From contig JIBW01000003.1 in NCBI GenBank assembly GCA_012970285.1, forward strand, positions 372,001 to 436,000: a DNA stretch of 64,000 nt, read 5' to 3'. The notes below the pieces were generated by a model. It ran no database searches and had not been told where the DNA came from. It worked only from the letters and a program-made list of their open reading frames with translations. The position numbers and the translations under genes were made by a program. Positions 46,782 through 55,426 of the stretch are shown here, one piece after another. Position 1 is the first letter of the stretch; every line of letters begins with the position of its first letter. Source of the stretch: Bacillaceae bacterium JMAK1 (lineage in GTDB: Bacteria; Bacillota; Bacilli; Bacillales; Marinococcaceae).

Positions 46782-47636
46782 ATGCCAGCAATTTTAGAAG
46801 TCAATGGCTTGAATAAATCATATAAAGACTCTTCATTTTCATTAGATGATGTATCCTTAACAATTCCTTACGGTTCAATTGTCGGCTTCATTGGAGAAAA
46901 CGGAGCTGGGAAATCAACAACGATGGGGTCGATCCTCGGTACGCTACGCGTTGATTCGGGTTCAGTTCAACTATTTGGTCGGGACGTAGACCATAAGAAC
47001 AAAACAGAAAAAGAGGACATTGGTGTCGTTTTTGATGATTTAAAGTTGCCGAAACGACTAACAGTAAAGAAACTCAACCGAGTGTTAAATCATGTGTACA
47101 AAAATTGGAGCGAAGAAACGTTTTTCTATTATGTTGATTTCTTTCAACTATCAAAAGGTAAGGCTGTCGGTCATTTTTCAAGAGGAATGTCGATGAAGTT
47201 AAGCGTTGCAGTCGCATTGTCTCATCAAGCAAAGCTTCTTATTTTAGATGAAGCAACGGCAGGCCTCGACCCGACAGGACGCGTGGAACTACTTGAAGTA
47301 TTACAAACGTTTGTTCAAGATCAAGATCGAGGGATTTTAATGTCATCGCACATTACGAGTGACATTGAGAAAATTGCGGACCAGTTGGTGTTCATTAAAG
47401 GTGGAAAGATTCGTCTAAGCGTAAGTAAACAGGAGTTATTAAACGAGTATGTTGTGGCACGTTTAAGTAAAGAAGAAGTACAGCAATTAACGAAAACAAC
47501 CATCATTGCAAAAAAAGCTGATGGGGATCACATTGAAGTGTTGCTTACTAACCGTTCTGAAGTAAGCGAAGGTCAGTTGATCCAAAATCGTTCGATTGAT
47601 GACATTAGTTTATTACTTATGAGGGGTGACGTTTAA
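46782..47636 (+). CDS. ABC transporter ATP-binding protein (YtrB/YhcH-type)
   Basis: A 284-residue ATPase. Walker A is GFIGENGAGKST (about 34-45), the signature is HFSRGMSMKLSVAVAL (SRGM in place of SGGQ, usual for YtrB-like proteins of antibiotic-sensing or bacitracin-type exporters), Walker B LLILDEATAGLDP, and the H-loop MSSHI. AAAGGGTG fits the ATG at 46782 rather than the one at 46776. Its stop overlaps the permease start (TAATGA), so the two make one transporter. No GntR-type regulator gene precedes it as in ytr operons. Confidence 0.88.
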   Translation: MPAILEVNGLNKSYKDSSFSLDDVSLTIPYGSIVGFIGENGAGKSTTMGSILGTLRVDSGSVQLFGRDVDHKNKTEKEDIGVVFDDLKLPKRLTVKKLNRVLNHVYKNWSEETFFYYVDFFQLSKGKAVGHFSRGMSMKLSVAVALSHQAKLLILDEATAGLDPTGRVELLEVLQTFVQDQDRGILMSSHITSDIEKIADQLVFIKGGKIRLSVSKQELLNEYVVARLSKEEVQQLTKTTIIAKKADGDHIEVLLTNRSEVSEGQLIQNRSIDDISLLLMRGDV

Positions 47637-48295
47637 TGATTGGATTGTTACTAAATCAATATTACTCAGTTTCTAAAACGATTCTCAGTTATGCAGTGGC
47701 TGCATTTGTTCTAGTTCTTGTAGCAATCGGAATTGGAAATGAGCTTCTCGTCTTTTTCGCCATGTATATGCCAATTATTTTCCTCGTGTCACCTGCTTTT
47801 GAAGTATTAAAGCATGAATCACAATCAGGTTGGAATAAGTTTGTATTAACATTGCCAGTACATCGAGGCAATATCGTTCAAAGCCAATATGTGTTCTTTC
47901 TATTCTTAACGAGTATTGGAATCGTAATTACCGTTATGGCATTTGTAGTAGCGGAATGGGTATTTGGAAGCGCCATGAACCAAGAGTTAATGTATACCAT
48001 GATGACTGGAATAGGCATTGCATTTATTATGGGTGGTATTAGTTATCCTGCAACGTACGTGTTCGGTACGGAAAAATCTGATACGATTGTTCTCGTTGCA
48101 ACATTAAGTGGTGTTGGCCTCTTCCTACTTGCTCAGCAAGGGTTTGCACGATTGATTGAACAGATGACTGTTGAAACGATAGCATCAATGAACGCAAGTC
48201 TCGTGTTTAATGGGAGCTTTCTTTTAATTGGTCTTGTCTTCTTTGTAATCTCTTACTTCGTAACATTGGGCATCTACAATCGTAAGGAATATTAA
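47636..48295 (+). CDS. ABC-2 type transporter permease
   Basis: A 219-residue membrane protein with six hydrophobic segments and the ABC-2 landmark HESQSGWNKFVLTLPVHRGNIVQSQYVFFL (about 61-90), the coupling region of this permease family. It pairs with the preceding ATPase through an overlapping start. Substrate unknown; similar pairs move peptides or antibiotics or act in envelope stress. Confidence 0.85.
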   Translation: MIGLLLNQYYSVSKTILSYAVAAFVLVLVAIGIGNELLVFFAMYMPIIFLVSPAFEVLKHESQSGWNKFVLTLPVHRGNIVQSQYVFFLFLTSIGIVITVMAFVVAEWVFGSAMNQELMYTMMTGIGIAFIMGGISYPATYVFGTEKSDTIVLVATLSGVGLFLLAQQGFARLIEQMTVETIASMNASLVFNGSFLLIGLVFFVISYFVTLGIYNRKEY

Positions 48296-48298
48296 AAG

Positions 48299-48333
48299 TA
48301 AAACGCCTGTGAAAGTGATTCGCAGGCGTTTTA
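48299..48333 (+). terminator. Terminator between the ABC operon and the convergent flavoprotein gene
   Basis: AAACGCCTGTGAA and TTCGCAGGCGTTT pair with one wobble; TTTT follows on both strands. Confidence 0.8.
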
Positions 48334-48351
48334 GGTGTGGCAAGCGATCTG

Positions 48352-50010
48352 TTAGCTCGATCCGAGTGTTTGACCAACTTGTAGACCACTAAACAAACAG
48401 CCTCCAAGGAATGTTCCTTCAAGAGAGCGATAGCCGTGAACGCCACCACCCCCAAACCCAGCTGCTTCACCTGCAGCATAAAGTCCTGGCAGTGGTTGGA
48501 CTCCGTCTTTTAGAACAGCACCGTCTAGGTTCGTTTGCAAACCTCCGAGTGTTTTGCGACTAAGAATGTGGAGCTTGACCGCAATGAGCGGTCCGTGGTT
48601 TGGATCAAGGATTTGATGAGGTTTCGCGACACGAATTTTTTGATCCCCGATGTACTGTCTAGCGTTATGGATTGCTTGAATTTGAGCATCTTTCGTAAAC
48701 GGGTTGTTTAATTCACGATCTCGAGCAACGATTGTATCTCTAATCGTATCAAGGTTAAGTAGTGGTTCATCAGTTAGTGTGTTCATTTTATTGACGAGTT
48801 CTGGTAATGATTGGGCGGTAACGAAGTCTTCTCCGTAGTCTAAAAAGCTTTGAACCGCAGTAGTTGGACCAGGGAGTGCACGTTTTAAAACGAGTTTTAC
48901 ATTCTTTCCTGTAAGATCGGGATTTTGCTCGGAACCTGATAAAGCAAACTCTCGTTCTACAATCTCTTTCGTCGTAATAAACCAAGAATAATCAAAGCCA
49001 GTCTCTTGAATGGCTTTTAATGTTGAGAGTGTGTCAAAGCCAGGGAAATTTGGAGCAGAAAAGCGTTCTCCTGTTGCGTTTAGCCAAATGGAAGAAGGAC
49101 CAGGTAAAATTCGTATGCCATGAGAATTCCACATCGGGTACCAATTTCGAATCCCTTCTGTGTAATGCCACATGCGATCTTTATTTACCGCACGAGCTCC
49201 AACTTGTTCACTGACTTGTAGTAAGCGACCGTTCACGTATTCTGGAACACCAGCAATCATCTTTTTTGGTGCTTTGCCAAGCCAAGTGGGCCAATTTTCA
49301 CGAACGAGATCGAGATTGCCGCCGATTCCGCCACTTGCGACTACGACTGAGTCTGCTAGATAACGAAACTCACCAATTGAAGTAGTACTTGATGCTCTAC
49401 CTCTCATTGCGTTCGATTCTTCCAACCGATACCCTTCAACCCCAACGATTCGTCCGCCAGACATAATCAATTGCTCGACGCGATGCCTCGGCAAGTAAGT
49501 GAGGTTTTGTAGATTATCCAGCTTCGTAATAAAAGGTTGTAGAATGGCAGGACCAGTACCCCAAACGATATGAAAACGAGGAACGCTATTGCCATGTTCG
49601 TGCGCTAAAGAACCCCCACGTTCAGCCCATCCAACAACAGGGAAGAATCGAATGCCGAGACCATGTAGCCATTCTCGCTTACGACCTGCAGCAAAATTCA
49701 CATAAGCTTCAGCCCATCTCTTTGCCCAAATATCTTCATCGTAGGGGTCAGTTAAGCGATCCCAACGGGCGCTACCTTGCCAATCTTGCCATGCGAGATT
49801 GGCTGAGTCATGAATATTCAGTCTTATCTGTTCAGGAGAATTAATAAGGAATAGACCTCCGAATGACCAATACGCTTGTCCACCTAATGATTGTTTGCCC
49901 TCTTGATCAATTAACAGAACACGTTTTTTGCGCTCAGCAATTTCAGTGGCTGCAACGAGCCCTGAAAGGCCTGAACCAACAACAATTGTATCGAATTTCA
50001 CCAAGATCAC
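48352..50010 (-). CDS. FAD-binding dehydrogenase (fumarate reductase/ketosteroid dehydrogenase superfamily)
   Basis: A 552-residue flavoprotein. FAD motif DTIVVGSGLSGLVAATEIAERKKRVLLIDQEG (about 7-38), GGQAYWSFGGLFLINSPEQRRL-like stretch at 43-62, SVVVASGGIGGN and the C-terminal PLPGLYAAGEAAGFGGGGVHGYRSLEGTFLGGCLFSG. This belongs to the COG3573 group of predicted oxidoreductases; substrate unknown. No signal peptide, so cytoplasmic. The exact start is unclear: GTG 50010 is very close to TTGGAG, while GTG 50001 (three codons in) has better spacing. Confidence 0.82.
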   Translation of the reverse strand: MILVKFDTIVVGSGLSGLVAATEIAERKKRVLLIDQEGKQSLGGQAYWSFGGLFLINSPEQIRLNIHDSANLAWQDWQGSARWDRLTDPYDEDIWAKRWAEAYVNFAAGRKREWLHGLGIRFFPVVGWAERGGSLAHEHGNSVPRFHIVWGTGPAILQPFITKLDNLQNLTYLPRHRVEQLIMSGGRIVGVEGYRLEESNAMRGRASSTTSIGEFRYLADSVVVASGGIGGNLDLVRENWPTWLGKAPKKMIAGVPEYVNGRLLQVSEQVGARAVNKDRMWHYTEGIRNWYPMWNSHGIRILPGPSSIWLNATGERFSAPNFPGFDTLSTLKAIQETGFDYSWFITTKEIVEREFALSGSEQNPDLTGKNVKLVLKRALPGPTTAVQSFLDYGEDFVTAQSLPELVNKMNTLTDEPLLNLDTIRDTIVARDRELNNPFTKDAQIQAIHNARQYIGDQKIRVAKPHQILDPNHGPLIAVKLHILSRKTLGGLQTNLDGAVLKDGVQPLPGLYAAGEAAGFGGGGVHGYRSLEGTFLGGCLFSGLQVGQTLGSS

Positions 50011-50031
50011 GCTCCAATTAAGATCTCCCCA

Positions 50032-50066
50032 GAAAAAAATCCATGTCGATTCAAACCGACACGGAT
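50032..50066 (-). terminator. Intrinsic terminator of the 54-residue gene
   Basis: On the minus strand ATCCGTGTCG and CGACATGGAT pair (one mismatch) with an 8-base loop, followed by TTTTTTT. Confidence 0.8.
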
Positions 50067-50075
50067 GTAGTTATT

Positions 50076-50240
50076 CTAGAGGTCATATTGATTTATGAGA
50101 CGTTCAATCTTTTCAGTTGTTTTGTCGTAGACGATAGGATCTCGCTTCTTAATACTAGCCATCGCGTAAAGGAACGCTACTTCTTTAACATCATCCGGGA
50201 GCTTTCGGTACTCTTCCATAAATTCGGGTATTGTTTTCAT
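50076..50240 (-). CDS. Small soluble protein (54 aa), unknown function
   Basis: The peptide begins MKTIPEFMEEYRKLPDDVK and is charged and helical throughout, ending IERLINQYDL. GAGGTGA lies eight bases before the ATG on the minus strand, and a dedicated terminator follows, so it is a real monocistronic gene. A longer reading from 50390 has no ribosome site. The family is not one I recognise. Confidence 0.6.
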   Translation of the reverse strand: MKTIPEFMEEYRKLPDDVKEVAFLYAMASIKKRDPIVYDKTTEKIERLINQYDL

Positions 50241-50421
50241 TGCATTCACCTCGGGTCCCCTTTTTTTTAGTATACCTTGTTTTCTTGAATACTTCACTAA
50301 CCATATGCATTTTATGTATTTTTTTATAGGTTTTAGAGAAGAAAAAGTCACCTGTGACATCAAGCGATACAATGAGACAATAAGTTGCAATTATTTCCCG
50401 GGAAATCGACAAGTAGAAGTA

Positions 50422-50451
50422 AAAAAGGGCGCAAAATCACGCCCTTTTTAC
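50422..50451 (-). terminator. Intrinsic terminator of the zinc-binding lipoprotein gene
   Basis: AAAAAGGGCG and CGCCCTTTTT form a perfect 10-bp stem around AAAATCA-type loop, four bases past the stop. Confidence 0.85.
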
Positions 50452-50454
50452 GAT

Positions 50455-51723
50455 CTATTCATGATTTAACGCGATTTCTAGTGTTTCAATGTTCATTTCC
50501 ATCATGCTAACGTAATCTTCGCCTGCTTCAAAGTCTTCTTGTGAGATGCTTTCCATATTACGAAGTACAAGGCTTTCTGCACCAATCTCGGATTGAATCA
50601 CTTCACTAATGGTGCTGCTGACGTTGTTTTCAAACACAACATAGCTGAGATTGTTCTCTCGCGCAGCTTCCACAATTGATGTTAGCTCTGATTGTGAAGG
50701 TTCTTGAGTAGAAGACAGACCGTGAATGCTTAATTGTTCAATGCCATAGCGGTCTTCCCAGTAACCATAAGCAGCGTGTGAAACGATGATCTGATTATGA
50801 TCTGCATTATCGATCGTACTTTGAAGTGATGCGTCAAGTTGCTCTAAATCTGCTTTTAATGACTCATAGTTTTGCACAAAGTCTTCTTCGTGTTCAGGAC
50901 GTAATTCAATTAATTGATTCGTGATATTCTCTGCTAGTTCAATGCTGTAGATCGGGTCAAGAAAAACATGGGGATCAATGGCGCCTGATTGCCCATCATG
51001 ATCATCGATGTGAATCGTTGCGGTTTCTGATTCAGCGACGGTTTGCTCTTCGTCGTTAATAAACGCGGCGTACACTTGTTGTCCGTTTGTGTCCGCGGTG
51101 TCTTCAAAAGAATCGCCTGTTGAAGCTTCACTCCAGTCATCAGATTCGGAATCTCTTGTGTACCAGGTGACCGTTCCTTCAACGTCTTCGTCTGCTGTAG
51201 CAGTGAGGGTAATCGTATCACCGGTATGGTAGTGATCATTGATACCTTCAAATTCTATTGCGTTCGTCTGGTCATCATTATGTTCGTGATCGTGCTCATG
51301 GTCATGAGAATGGTCGCTTTCACTGTCATGATCGTGCTCACCTCGTAAAGAGAGGTGTTCACCTGCTGGAATAATTTCTACTGTTTCTTCTTCGAGCAGT
51401 TCATGAATGGTGTCGGCAAAGGGTTCCATGCCAACACCTGAATAGATAAAGGCATCATGTTCAGCAATTTCCACGTACGTACTAGATGAAGGCTCAAATG
51501 TATGTGCATCTGCATTAGGGGGATAAACACTTTCTACCTCAACATGTTCACCGCCAATTCGTGAAGTGAAATCTTCAAGAGCAAACAAAGTTGTGGATAT
51601 TTGTAAAGGTTCTGTTGCTTCTTGTTCATTAGCATTATTTTCAGACGGTGTTTGATCATCAGAACATGCGATTAACAAGAAAGGAAGAACAAGTGATAAA
51701 GGCACAAATCGAAATTTACGCAT
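50455..51723 (-). CDS. znuA: Zinc ABC transporter substrate-binding lipoprotein (ZnuA/AdcA-like) with inserted domain
   Basis: A 422-residue lipoprotein (lipobox LLIAC, Cys20). The ZnuA halves are clear: STTLFALEDFTSRIGGEHVEVESVYPPNADAHTFEPS with metal ligand His74, DPHVFLDPI with His252, and IVSHAAYGYWEDRYGI. Between them lie a His/Asp-rich loop (about 129-149) and an extra domain of about 80 residues (157-240: FEGINDHYHTGDTITLTATAD, VTWYTRDSESDDW, YAAFINDEEQTVAESE) that looks like an Ig-type beta-sandwich and is absent from ordinary ZnuA. Zinc control is supported by two Zur boxes upstream. No permease or ATPase gene (znuB, znuC) is adjacent. Confidence 0.88.
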   Translation of the reverse strand: MRKFRFVPLSLVLPFLLIACSDDQTPSENNANEQEATEPLQISTTLFALEDFTSRIGGEHVEVESVYPPNADAHTFEPSSSTYVEIAEHDAFIYSGVGMEPFADTIHELLEEETVEIIPAGEHLSLRGEHDHDSESDHSHDHEHDHEHNDDQTNAIEFEGINDHYHTGDTITLTATADEDVEGTVTWYTRDSESDDWSEASTGDSFEDTADTNGQQVYAAFINDEEQTVAESETATIHIDDHDGQSGAIDPHVFLDPIYSIELAENITNQLIELRPEHEEDFVQNYESLKADLEQLDASLQSTIDNADHNQIIVSHAAYGYWEDRYGIEQLSIHGLSSTQEPSQSELTSIVEAARENNLSYVVFENNVSSTISEVIQSEIGAESLVLRNMESISQEDFEAGEDYVSMMEMNIETLEIALNHE

Positions 51724-51744
51724 GTAAGTAACTCCTTTGATAAT

Positions 51745-51779
51745 AATCGTAACGGTTACGATTCGTAATGATTACGATT
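51745..51779 (-). promoter_or_regulatory. Two overlapping Zur boxes
   Basis: AATCGTAACGGTTACGATT (51745-51763) and ATTCGTAATGATTACGATT (51761-51779) each match the Zur palindrome (AAATCGTAATNATTACGATTT in B. subtilis) and share three bases. They lie 22-56 bases before the ATG of the zinc-binding lipoprotein. Confidence 0.88.
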
Positions 51780-51880
51780 TATAGAATAACGACAAATAAC
51801 TGAAATGTCAAGAGCTTGCATTCCTTTAACTAAAATTGATAAGAGCTTTGAAAAGAGGAATCAGATTAGTTTTGTCGAAG

Positions 51881-51914
51881 AAAAGCAACGTCCATCTTTA
51901 TGGACGTTGCTTTT
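51881..51914 (-). terminator. Intrinsic terminator of the MFS gene
   Basis: AAAAGCAACGTCCA and TGGACGTTGCTTTT form a perfect 14-bp stem with a TCTTTA loop. Confidence 0.85.
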
Positions 51915-51918
51915 AGAT

Positions 51919-53091
51919 CTATTCGTGAATAGGGTCTTCAAGTTTTCTAGTTAAGATACTAATGATGAGACCAATCGTAATCATGCTAGCTGCGACCCAA
52001 GTAATCGCTTGATACCCAAAGCCGATACTCAGTAAAAACGATCCAAGTGCAGCACCAATCGCATTCGCAAGATTAAAGACGGATGCCGCAAGTGTACCTG
52101 ACAAGTTTGGGGCTTCTTTTGCTGCAAGAATGATTTTTGCATTAAGAAGCGGTGTCGTTCCGAATGTACCTGCTCCGAATAAGAAACTCATTAAAATGGC
52201 CATCGGGGCAAACTGCAAGAAAAAGGCGTACGTTGCGAGTACAAGTGCGAGTGCTAATAGGGCATAAATCAAACGTGTCGTCAGTTTTGATGGTTGTACG
52301 GTCCCGGATGCAAAGTTTCCGAGTACTGCACCAAGACCGAAGAAGAACAGCCCGATCGTAATACCTGTTACATCAAATCCTGCAAACTCTCGGTACATCG
52401 GTTCTTTAAACGTGTAAGCTGTAAATACACCTGAAAACCCGAATACGATAATCGCCATTGTGAGCAAGACGTTTTTATTTTTGAGCATCGATAGCTCCGT
52501 TTTGATTTTAGGAATTTCAGTCGGCTTAACATTCGGTGTAACGATGAGTAAACCAATAAGTGTCACAACGCCTAGGACAGCCATGAACCAAAAGACAATT
52601 CGCCAGTCAAAGATTCCGCCTAAATAAGAGCCAAAAGGTACTCCTAGCATGATTGCAATGGTTAAACCACCTTGTACCGCGGCAATGGCGCTCGTTTTTT
52701 TAGACGCTTCTGAAATACTAACTGCGACAAACATACATAAGCCGAAGTACGGTGCATGCATCGCAGCTGATAACAGCCTCGATAATAGCAATACTTCGAA
52801 ATTCGGTGCGGTTGCGGCAATGATATTACTAATGATAAAAAGTGCAACAAACGCAACAAGTAAAGGTTTGGGTGAAGCCTTGAGTGTTGCGATTCGTAAT
52901 AGTGGTCCGAAGATGGCAACACTGATGGCATATACGGTAAGAAGCAAGCCGGTCGTCGATACATCAACGTTCAAATCACGTGCAAATTGGGTTAACAATC
53001 CGGTAACGACGTATTCTGTCATTCCAACAGCAAACGTTCCAATCATAAAGACGGCGAGGATTGTTTTTCTAGAGAAGTTAAGGCGCATCAT
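51919..53091 (-). CDS. Major facilitator superfamily exporter (AraJ/DHA1-like)
   Basis: A 390-residue protein with twelve membrane segments. IGTFAVGMTEYVVTGLLTQFARDLNVDVSTTGLLLTVYAISVAIFGPLLRIATLKASPKPLL (about 17-75) is typical of AraJ/YdhP-type efflux proteins of the DHA1 group; the second half repeats the fold after a short charged loop (PTEIPKIKTELSMLKNKN). Substrate unknown. No local regulator is adjacent; the divergent neighbour is a thioesterase. Confidence 0.85.
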   Translation of the reverse strand: MMRLNFSRKTILAVFMIGTFAVGMTEYVVTGLLTQFARDLNVDVSTTGLLLTVYAISVAIFGPLLRIATLKASPKPLLVAFVALFIISNIIAATAPNFEVLLLSRLLSAAMHAPYFGLCMFVAVSISEASKKTSAIAAVQGGLTIAIMLGVPFGSYLGGIFDWRIVFWFMAVLGVVTLIGLLIVTPNVKPTEIPKIKTELSMLKNKNVLLTMAIIVFGFSGVFTAYTFKEPMYREFAGFDVTGITIGLFFFGLGAVLGNFASGTVQPSKLTTRLIYALLALALVLATYAFFLQFAPMAILMSFLFGAGTFGTTPLLNAKIILAAKEAPNLSGTLAASVFNLANAIGAALGSFLLSIGFGYQAITWVAASMITIGLIISILTRKLEDPIHE

Positions 53092-53207
53092 AAACCGCTC
53101 CCTTCGAATCTGTTTTTTTAATCACGAGTGAACATATTAAGATAAGTTCGAAGGGATGTCTAGCGAATTTCATAAAAAAATATATAAGATTTACTGGAGG
53201 CGTTTTC

Positions 53208-53594
53208 ATGTATGCTACAACGATTACACCGAGAGTCTCAGAAACGGATGGGGTTGGTCATATTAACAATACGACCATTCCAGTATGGCTTGAGGCAGGG
53301 CGTAAGGAGATTTTTAAATTGTTTAATCCTGACTTGGCATTTCATGACTGGCGTTGCATCTTGCTTAAGATCGACATTCAGTATGTAAGCGAAATTCACT
53401 ACCATTCAGACGTTGTCGTTAAGATTTGGGTTGAGAAAGTTGGGAATACGAGCTTCATTTTATATGAAGAGATTCATCAAAACGATCAATGTTGTACAAA
53501 AGGTCAGGCTGTATACGTGAACGTTGCTAGAAATGGTGGAAAGCAAACGATACCAAATGATATTAAGATGAAATTAATGGAACATAGTCGTTGA
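53208..53594 (+). CDS. Hotdog-fold acyl-CoA thioesterase (4HBT type)
   Basis: A 128-residue protein. RVSETDGVGHINNTTIPVWLEAGRKEIFK (9-37) is the 4HBT core with the conserved Asp in ETDGVGHINN, followed by the central helix and strands VKIWVEKVGNTSFILYEEIHQ. It probably hydrolyses acyl-CoA or acyl-carrier thioesters in the cytoplasm. GGAGGCG precedes the ATG. Chain-length preference cannot be read from the sequence. Confidence 0.82.
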   Translation: MYATTITPRVSETDGVGHINNTTIPVWLEAGRKEIFKLFNPDLAFHDWRCILLKIDIQYVSEIHYHSDVVVKIWVEKVGNTSFILYEEIHQNDQCCTKGQAVYVNVARNGGKQTIPNDIKMKLMEHSR

Positions 53595-53658
53595 TTACAT
53601 ACAACGAATAAAATAGTATAAGAATAGGAGCTAGTAGGTAATGTAAGGAGGATCTTCG

Positions 53659-54438
53659 ATGATGGAAGTTTTTGTTTTACTGTTTATCATCGGCAGCTTT
53701 GGTTTTTGTTATTGGCTGTATTCTTCAAATCAAACGCAATCAACATCATTTCTAACAACATATCGTTCTTTCGTTGTCGACGGTGCTGTTATTAATGGCA
53801 AAGATGTCTCGTTTTATCAACTTCGCCAAGACAAACGTCAACGGTATTATTCCGTTCCTGAAGGTAAGGTTTCGATTCAGGGTAAGAATACGAAGTTAGA
53901 GCTTGATATTGGATCTAAGCTAACGAAAACAAGCGGTGGACAGTGTGAGCAACTCTATATTGAATCAATGACGGTTAATCAGCGTTATGTATATTCTCAT
54001 CAGCCAGGCCAATTTACACCTTACATAGTGAGCGCGAGCGAACTAGAAAATGATGTGCAAAAAGCATTATTGTTTCTCTGTAGTGTACTTATGGCAAACA
54101 ATAAATTAAGAAAAAGCAATCGTGCGAATCGAGCTTTTACGGATGCGTTAGAATTTAGTGAAGTCAGTCATTCCTTTTTGCACCATCAACAGAGTGCAGA
54201 AAGTTATCTGTTTGAACGTACCAAGCTGTCGAGTAAGAGCGTTATTTCATGTGTTAATGAACATATGAAAGTACTAGAATTTCAGCAACATGAGCAAGTC
54301 AGTCTTGAAGAAGTAAAGGCAAGATATCGTTTGATGGCAAAGCGATATCACCCTGATTCGCCGACAGGTGACTCAGTCAAATTCCAACGGGTCAAAGAAG
54401 CATATGAACAAATCAAAAAGAAACACGTCGCGATATGA
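53659..54438 (+). CDS. Membrane-anchored protein with C-terminal J domain
   Basis: A 259-residue protein. One N-terminal membrane helix (about 4-20) is followed by a beta-rich middle region of unknown type (about 30-140) and a helical linker. The last 45 residues are a short J domain: VSLEEVKARYRLMAKRYHPDSPTGDSVKFQRVKEAYEQI, with the HPD motif that activates Hsp70 ATPase. J domains at the C-terminus of small membrane proteins are unusual. It probably recruits DnaK to the membrane; the middle domain may choose the client. GTAAGGAGGA precedes the ATG. Confidence 0.75.
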   Translation: MMEVFVLLFIIGSFGFCYWLYSSNQTQSTSFLTTYRSFVVDGAVINGKDVSFYQLRQDKRQRYYSVPEGKVSIQGKNTKLELDIGSKLTKTSGGQCEQLYIESMTVNQRYVYSHQPGQFTPYIVSASELENDVQKALLFLCSVLMANNKLRKSNRANRAFTDALEFSEVSHSFLHHQQSAESYLFERTKLSSKSVISCVNEHMKVLEFQQHEQVSLEEVKARYRLMAKRYHPDSPTGDSVKFQRVKEAYEQIKKKHVAI

Positions 54439-54511
54439 AAAGCGGTTCCCCAGCAAATTTCTTGCTAGGGGAATTTGTAAAAAGAAGCTTTAAAATTTTC
54501 CGAAAAAAGTA

Positions 54512-54540
54512 TTGAAAGCGTCTACATCTCGTGGTACTAT
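54512..54540 (+). promoter_or_regulatory. Promoter of the scoAB-TRAP operon with overlapping cre site
   Basis: TTGAAA (54512-54517) and TACTAT (54535-54540) are 17 bases apart. The sequence TGAAAGCGTCTACA (54513-54526) matches the CcpA cre consensus TGWAANCGNTNWCA at all but one fixed position and covers the -35 and spacer, so CcpA with phospho-HPr or Crh should repress it. Confidence 0.8.
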
Positions 54541-54730
54541 TTCGTTATTAAGAAATGAACTTGATAGACGCGTTATTATAATGCTCCAAGCTTGTTCCCG
54601 CTTGCTTGGGTAACCATTATAAGCCAAACGATCTATCATCAGTGTTTAAGGCTAGGAGTCTGTGCGCCTTAAAGCGATGATAATTGTTTGGTTTTTATTT
54701 TGGAATTTTGTTGAAAAAGGGGAGACAAGA

Positions 54731-55426
54731 ATGGCTTCTAAGAAAGAAATCTCATTAAAGGACATTTCGAAGTACATAAAAGACGGTGACCAAGTGCTCG
54801 TTGGTGGGTTTGGTCTATCTGGTTGCCCATTGACGATTGTTGACGAGATTGCAAAGACTGACGTTAAAGACTTAACCATTGTAAGTAATAACTTGGGTGA
54901 ACCTCAAAAAGGATTGGGGAAACTTCTTGATAACGGTCAAATAAAAAAAGCCATCGGCTCTTATTTCACGACACATCGAGGGGCAGTAAACGCTTGGAAC
55001 GAAGGTTGGCTTGAGATCGAATTGTTGCCACAAGGCACGATGGCTGAAGGAATTCGTGCAGCCGGAGCAGGGATTCCTGCGTTTTATACACCTACAGGGG
55101 CAGGAACGAAACTATCTGATAATAAAGAAGTGCGGGAATTTGATGGGAAAGAATATGTGTTAGAAAAAAGCATTCCAGGGGATGTTGCCCTTATTAGAGC
55201 GCATAAAGCCGACGAATATGGAAATTTAGTCTATCGCAAAACGCAGGAGAATTTTAACACCGCAATGGCGATGGCAGGAAAAATTGTGATCGCAGAAGTG
55301 GATGAAATCGTTCCAATCGGAGAATTGAATCCAGAAGAGATTAAAACCCAACATTTATTCGTCGACTATCTTGTGAAGACACGCTATGAAATTGAAGGGG
55401 GGACTTTCGTTGAACGCACAAAATAA
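54731..55426 (+). CDS. scoA: 3-oxoacid CoA-transferase subunit A
   Basis: A 231-residue alpha subunit of a family I CoA transferase. DGDQVLVGGFGLSGCPLTIVDEI (about 15-37), NNLGEPQKGLGKLL, GSYFTTHRG, ELLPQGTMAEGIRAAGAGIPAFYTPTGAGT and DVALIRAHKADEYGNLVYRKTQENFN are the usual markers. With ScoB it moves CoA from succinyl-CoA or acetyl-CoA to a 3-oxoacid or short-chain acid. AAAAGGGGAG precedes the ATG at 54731; a longer frame from 54662 lies before it. The coding end overlaps scoB. Confidence 0.92.
   Translation: MASKKEISLKDISKYIKDGDQVLVGGFGLSGCPLTIVDEIAKTDVKDLTIVSNNLGEPQKGLGKLLDNGQIKKAIGSYFTTHRGAVNAWNEGWLEIELLPQGTMAEGIRAAGAGIPAFYTPTGAGTKLSDNKEVREFDGKEYVLEKSIPGDVALIRAHKADEYGNLVYRKTQENFNTAMAMAGKIVIAEVDEIVPIGELNPEEIKTQHLFVDYLVKTRYEIEGGTFVERTK

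Noticed and set aside
54446-54476. Terminator after the J-domain gene
   Set aside because: TTCCCC-AGCAA and TTGCT-AGGGGAA pair well, but the following bases are TTTGTAAAAAG, so termination is doubtful.
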